Assembly: GCA_003225315.1 (NCBI GenBank) | Contig: QHZD01000031.1 | Span: 1 to 64,000, forward strand | Length of the DNA: 64,000 nt | Direction: 5' to 3' | Source of the DNA: Acidobacteriota bacterium | Lineage (GTDB): Bacteria; Acidobacteriota; Terriglobia; Acidiferrales; UBA7541 | Shown here: positions 60,255 through 64,000 of the stretch, piece after piece | Numbering within the stretch: the first letter of the stretch is position 1 | How the letters are laid out: the number at the start of each line of letters is the position of its first letter | Position numbers and translations under genes: made by a program | Notes under the pieces: model-generated | Told to the model about the DNA's origin: nothing | What the model saw: the letters and a program-made list of their open reading frames with translations, nothing else | Database searches by the model: none

Positions 60255-61250
60255 TCACGGCGTCGGCTTTCCGGCCGCGGGGCCCGGGGATTTTGTGCGG
60301 GGCAGCAATTTGTCCAAATCGATGGGGGTTTGCCCCGCGCTGTATTCGAAACAGAGAGCGATTTCCGCATCGCTAAGACCAGGTTGAAGCGCGGAACCAT
60401 TCGCCGCCCCAATACCTTGGCGAAGAATGTCTTCGACGGCCTGGCGCAAATCACGGCGCACGCGATCCAGATGCCGCGAAACGCTAGACTCGTGCTCTCC
60501 GAGCAGCCTTCCAATTTCCGCGAGCGTTTTTTCTTCTGCGTAATAGAGGCGAAGCCTTTGCTTCTCCTGTGGTTCGAGGCGTTCGAGCGCCATTTGCAAG
60601 GCGCTGGTGAATGAGGCTACGTAACGATCGCGATGCGGATCGACCGGCTGCAACTGGCTTCCGAGTGGAGTTTTGGCCTGTCCGTCGCCGGATTCGTCTT
60701 CGCCAAGATCCTCAAAGCGGCGGCCCCCCCGGATGGTGTCAATGTGCCGCTGGGCAAGAACGGCGCGGAGCCAGGTTTTCAGCGTGCTGCGACCATGGAA
60801 GTAGCGGAAGAGCGAACGCTCCGAGCCTTTGCCATCCGCTAAACCGTACAACTCCGAAAAAAGCGAATCCGCGAGATCGCAGGCTTCGGCGGAACCTGCG
60901 CTGCAACGAAGAATCGCGGCAGCGGCAGAGCGCAGGTAAGCGCGATAGGTGGCGAAAAAATGTTCCCAGGCGGCCTCGTTCCCATCGGCGCACGCAGTGG
61001 TCAGGGCGAGATCTTCAAGATGCAAAGCGCCCAGATATTCCTGGAGCTTTTGCGGCGTTACCGTTCCTGCGGACAACGCTTTCTTTGTGCTGCGCTCGAG
61101 CACGGCAGCGAATCGTTCGCGCGAAATTTCCCAGCGGCCAGCCTGTGATTGAGCGTACAACCACTCCAGTAGAGAGGTTTGGCCATCGAACGGGCGCGAG
61201 AGATCCACGCACTGATTCTCATTGCCGCGCTTTGGGAGATCCTCAATCAT
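60255..61250 (-). CDS. ECF-family RNA polymerase sigma factor with N-terminal extension
   Basis: A 331-residue sigma factor, longer than usual (about 180-220). Residues 1-100 are an extension without clear match. Region 2 spans about 100-175 (DLADSLFSELYG, STLKTWLRAVLAQRHIDTIRGGRR) and region 4 about 220-275 (LERLEPQEKQRLRLYYAEEKTLAEIGRLLGEHESSVSRHLDRVRRDLR). The C-terminal tail (about 285-331) has an LSDAEIALCFEYSAGQTPIDL segment. The anti-sigma gene follows on the same strand. Self-activation is expected but no promoter motif was identified. Confidence 0.85.
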   Translation of the reverse strand: MIEDLPKRGNENQCVDLSRPFDGQTSLLEWLYAQSQAGRWEISRERFAAVLERSTKKALSAGTVTPQKLQEYLGALHLEDLALTTACADGNEAAWEHFFATYRAYLRSAAAAILRCSAGSAEACDLADSLFSELYGLADGKGSERSLFRYFHGRSTLKTWLRAVLAQRHIDTIRGGRRFEDLGEDESGDGQAKTPLGSQLQPVDPHRDRYVASFTSALQMALERLEPQEKQRLRLYYAEEKTLAEIGRLLGEHESSVSRHLDRVRRDLRQAVEDILRQGIGAANGSALQPGLSDAEIALCFEYSAGQTPIDLDKLLPRTKSPGPAAGKPTP

Positions 61251-61641
61251 TGACCTGCCGGGCTAGACGGGTAAAGCCCTGATGGACGCGCACTGGCACG
61301 GGGGCTACCTTTCATCCTAGAGCATAAGCCCAGCGGCTGGAAAGTAGTGTTCAAAACTGAAACAACCCAGGTGGGAATTGCGGTATCCTATCAAGTGTTG
61401 CGTCCCCAGACTCGCAACTGAAAGTGCCTCGCCGGGTTGAAATAAGGTGTGCGATGATGCGCTCGCGGGAGCATTAGCGACTTCGCGACGCTAGTACGAA
61501 AGTCCTATTCGGACAGCCTCAGCCTCGTCGGTACTGTGGTACTGCTAAAGCGCATTCTCTACGCTGCAAATGGACTTGGGATCGCCTGAAAGCCCAAGAC
61601 ATTCCACTTTGCAGACCGGAAATTCACGAGGCGGCACGCGG
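61251..61641. other. Divergent intergenic region between sigma factor and TonB-like gene
   Basis: No gene was identified; an ATG at 61570 extends the TonB-like frame but is less likely as start. The region holds promoters for both directions. No RNA or hairpin terminator was seen. Confidence 0.45.
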
Positions 61642-62808
61642 ATGACAACCATGCTTGCAGATCCACCACGTAAGACGACGATGGGCGTCGGTTTTGAGGC
61701 AAACCGCGGCCGTTCCGGCGATCCCCAGGCGTGGAAGAAGGCCATCGGCACAAAACCGGTTGCGGCACGCCTTGCTCTGCTGCCTGATTCGAAACCGCGA
61801 TGGGACCGCATCGGCCTGAGCGCCGTCGGACAGCTTGCAATCGTGGGATTCCTGCTCATGCTTCCTCTGCTCTTCCCGGACCAGATGAGAACGGTATTGA
61901 ATCTTCGGCCAACGGAATTGATGCAGCCGGTTACGCTAATCCCGGTCGCTCCGGAGCCACCGCCACCACCGAAGGTGAAGGCCAAGGTTCCGGAACCAAA
62001 ACCGGCTCCCGAGCCGGTGAAGCTGAACCCAAAGCAGACACACGTTTTTCTGACGCCAAAAGCGGAGCCACCCAAGATAAGGACTCTCGAAGCGAAGCCC
62101 GTGGAACTCAACCCAGTTTTCGAGCAGGTGAAAATTGAAGGGCCGAAGAATCAACCGAGGCGTCCGAAAGATGAAGTGAAAGTCGGCAATCTTAGTTCAG
62201 GCAGCGCAGCGACGCCAACGGTCGTGGCCCCGTTGAACAAAGTACAGACCGGTGGTTTTGGCGATCCCAACGGAATCCCCGGCAAGGGTGATCCGAACAA
62301 AACAACGAACGTGAATCGTCTTGGCTCGCCGGCATTGCCAGGTGGACCGGGATATGGAAACGGAACAGGCGGCGACAAAGGAATCCACGGCACGGTCGCA
62401 AGCACGGGATTCGGAAACGGCGTCGCGAATCCTCCTCCAAGCAGCCCCAAGCGCGGCGCGCTGCAAACCACCGGGTTCGCGGATCAGACGGTCGCAACCG
62501 AAGCGCCGAAGAAGAGGGCGGCAAACAGTGAAAGCCCCACGACGCCTGTTGACATCCTGGACAAACCGCGTCCGGAGTACACCGCAGAAGGGCGTAGGCT
62601 AAGGATTGAAGGCGACGTCGTCCTCGAGATGATATTTCTGGCAAACGGCAGTATTCAGGTGAACCGAGTGGTAAGCGGTCTGGGCCATGGTCTCGATGAA
62701 GCGGCGACTCGCGCAGCGCAGCAGATTAAATTCAAGCCGGCAAAACGTGAAGGCCAGCCAGTGGATTTTCCGGCGCGCGTGCGAATAGAATTTCGCCTGG
62801 CATACTGA
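61642..62808 (+). CDS. TonB-like energy transducer
   Basis: A 388-residue protein. About 55 cytoplasmic residues precede one helix (about 57-78). A Pro/Lys/Glu-rich linker follows (PEPPPPPKVKAKVPEPKPAPEPV near 98-120), then a Gly/Pro/Asn-rich segment to about 290, and a C-terminal TonB-type domain (about 310-388: RPEYTAEGRRLRIEGDVVLEMIFLANG and AQQIKFKPAKREGQPVD). It would transmit proton-motive force to outer-membrane transporters. No ExbB/ExbD or TonB-dependent receptor is nearby. ATG at 61642 follows GAGG at 10-12 bases. The peptidase gene starts 13 bases later. Confidence 0.82.
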   Translation: MTTMLADPPRKTTMGVGFEANRGRSGDPQAWKKAIGTKPVAARLALLPDSKPRWDRIGLSAVGQLAIVGFLLMLPLLFPDQMRTVLNLRPTELMQPVTLIPVAPEPPPPPKVKAKVPEPKPAPEPVKLNPKQTHVFLTPKAEPPKIRTLEAKPVELNPVFEQVKIEGPKNQPRRPKDEVKVGNLSSGSAATPTVVAPLNKVQTGGFGDPNGIPGKGDPNKTTNVNRLGSPALPGGPGYGNGTGGDKGIHGTVASTGFGNGVANPPPSSPKRGALQTTGFADQTVATEAPKKRAANSESPTTPVDILDKPRPEYTAEGRRLRIEGDVVLEMIFLANGSIQVNRVVSGLGHGLDEAATRAAQQIKFKPAKREGQPVDFPARVRIEFRLAY

Positions 62809-62821
62809 GGGGAGAGAGAAA

Positions 62822-64000
62822 ATGCGTAAGGTAGCGACACTTTTGTCCATTGTGGTTTTGTGCGAGCTAGGGACCGTTTCCGCAAAGGGATCCCCCAGGC
62901 CAGCCGATCAGCCGCGGACCATGGACGAAGTCATTGACCGCGTAATCACCAACGAAAACCGGGCCAACCAACAGATCAAGCAGTATTCGCCGCTTGTGGA
63001 AACGTACATTCAGAACCTGAAGCCGGACAAGGAACTCGGCTACACGCCCGCCGGCGACAAATATTTCCTGGGGCGCGCCGACTTCTCCAAGGGCGTCGCG
63101 CTGGTTTCCTTGACGGACAACAACAGCAAGGGAAAGAAGATTTTCGGCTCCGTCGGCAACTTCTTCTCCTTCGCGATGCAGTTCCTGCCGGACGGCTTTC
63201 TGCAGATGATCTTCATCGACACGAATGGATTCGACAAGCAGCACTACCATTTCGATTACGTGCGCCGGGAATTTCTGGGCGAAGTGCGCTGCCTAGTGTT
63301 TGACGTCACGCCCGTGGATAAGACTGGTAAGGGCCGGTTCCTTGGGCGCATCTGGGTGGAAGATCAGGACTTCAACATTGTGCGGTTTAACGGCGCCTAC
63401 GGTGGTGGCGGGCACTCCAGTTGGTATTTCCACTTCGATAGCTGGCGCACCAACGTGCAGCCGGGAATTTGGATGCCGTCGTTCGTGTATAGCGAAGAGA
63501 AGGATTTGCACTATTCGCTGGCGAAGAAATTAGACTTCAAAGCGCAGACAAGGCTGTGGGGCTACAACCTGGGCCATGCGAGCCAGGAACAGGAATTAAG
63601 CAAGATCCTGGTGGAAACGCCGGTACAGGACGACACCAAGACGGCGAATGACCTCTCCCCGATTCAGGCGCAACGCTCCTGGGACCGCCAAGCGGAAGAT
63701 AACGTGATCGACCGGCTGGAGCGCATCGGGCTGATCGCGCCGAAGGGCGAAGTCGACAAAGCGCTCGAGACGGTAGTCAACAATCTCGAGGTCACCAACA
63801 ACATCGACATAGAACCCGATGTGCGCTGCCGAGTGATGACGACGACGACATTGGAATCCTATACTGTCGGCCACACAATTGTTCTGAGCCGCGGGTTGAT
63901 CGACGTGCTTCCCGATGAAGCCAGTTTGGCCACCATCATTGCACACGAACTTAGCCATGCCATTCTTGGCCATCGTCTCGATTCCAGCCTGGCTTTCTTC
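62822..64000 (+). CDS. M48-family metallopeptidase (3' end outside window)
   Basis: The first 393 codons of an exported protein. A signal peptide covers about residues 1-22 (MRKVATLLSIVVLCELGTVSA). The middle (about 100-270) is a beta-rich domain of the kind seen in outer-membrane lipoprotein-sorting-like proteins. Near residue 375 the zinc-binding motif H-E-L-S-H appears in IIAHELSHAILGH, typical of M48 (BepA/HtpX-like) peptidases. The reading frame is open at the window end, so the C-terminus is missing. GGGGAGAGAG precedes the ATG. It is probably co-transcribed with the TonB-like gene. Confidence 0.82.
   Translation, partial: MRKVATLLSIVVLCELGTVSAKGSPRPADQPRTMDEVIDRVITNENRANQQIKQYSPLVETYIQNLKPDKELGYTPAGDKYFLGRADFSKGVALVSLTDNNSKGKKIFGSVGNFFSFAMQFLPDGFLQMIFIDTNGFDKQHYHFDYVRREFLGEVRCLVFDVTPVDKTGKGRFLGRIWVEDQDFNIVRFNGAYGGGGHSSWYFHFDSWRTNVQPGIWMPSFVYSEEKDLHYSLAKKLDFKAQTRLWGYNLGHASQEQELSKILVETPVQDDTKTANDLSPIQAQRSWDRQAEDNVIDRLERIGLIAPKGEVDKALETVVNNLEVTNNIDIEPDVRCRVMTTTTLESYTVGHTIVLSRGLIDVLPDEASLATIIAHELSHAILGHRLDSSLAFF

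Noticed and set aside
61480-61540. Resemblance of CTAGTACGAAAGTCC to the 3' end of 23S rRNA
   Set aside because: Only a few bases match and the flanks are not rRNA; no structure supports an rRNA fragment.
1-64000. CRISPR arrays, tRNA genes, IS elements and prophage
   Set aside because: No regularly spaced repeats, cloverleaf pattern with a T-loop, transposase motif or phage structural genes were noticed on reading. A tRNAscan or ISfinder search would be needed to exclude short or degenerate cases.

Overview
The window is a GC-rich, gene-dense chromosomal segment from a diderm bacterium. The best fit is a soil-type Acidobacteriota (class Terriglobia/Acidobacteriia). The evidence is a PadR regulator coupled to a long duplicated MacB/FtsX 'orphan' permease (a family named for Acidobacteria), an LptD outer-membrane LPS assembly protein, TolC/HlyD export genes, BNR-repeat and TolB-propeller secreted giants, and an ECF sigma factor paired with a membrane anti-sigma protein. 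No rRNA, tRNA, CRISPR array, IS element or prophage was found.

Layout. 0.5-5.6 kb: a small Cys/His protein, a YdcF-like membrane protein, a PHP-type capsule phosphatase, two half-size TauE/SafE permeases, a WbpA-type nucleotide-sugar dehydrogenase and a GmhA-like sugar isomerase, which together suggest surface polysaccharide metabolism. 5.7-6.9 kb: a VapBC45-like toxin-antitoxin pair on the minus strand. 7.2-11.5 kb: a MarR regulator with a membrane protein, then PadR with its duplicated permease, each pair preceded by inverted repeats that look like operators. 11.5-13.6 kb: a DUF3108 protein and a UDP-sugar 4-epimerase. 13.6-20.6 kb: two very large secreted beta-propeller proteins. 20.8-24.7 kb: lptD and an amidase. 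24.7-27.3 kb: three overlapping minus-strand genes (CDP-alcohol phosphatidyltransferase, HAD phosphatase, PAP2) that probably make or remodel a phospholipid. 27.7-32.0 kb: CcdA, a TlpA-like thioredoxin, carbonic anhydrase, a GH172/DUF2961 protein, frataxin and a free-standing DsbD N-domain. 32.0-33.6 kb: gltX. 33.9-40.7 kb: an export operon of three HlyD adaptors, a MacB-type permease and TolC, without an ATPase. 41.1-44.5 kb: a GAF-GGDEF-HD-GYP c-di-GMP protein. 44.9-45.8 kb: a promoter/dyad/terminator leader and a winged-helix HNH nuclease. 45.8-48.5 kb: secreted proteins, including a lysyl-oxidase homologue. 48.9-50.4 kb: OsmC and FabH. 51.5-55.2 kb: a homocysteine methyltransferase-MTHFR fusion and cystathionine beta-synthase-type protein (sulfur amino acids). 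55.4-56.7 kb: RidA and a methyltransferase. 57.2-61.3 kb: a DUF4139 protein, the anti-sigma protein and the ECF sigma factor. 61.6-64.0 kb: a TonB-like protein and an M48 metallopeptidase cut by the window edge.

The most interesting items for follow-up are the ATPase-less triple-adaptor exporter, the coupled lipid-headgroup operon whose HAD gene carries what looks like an in-frame palindromic repeat, the bacterial lysyl oxidase that keeps candidate LTQ residues, the HNH leader with two competing right arms for one terminator stem, the split TauE/SafE pair, and the dispersed DsbD modules. All functional assignments come from reading motifs by eye; no database search was run.
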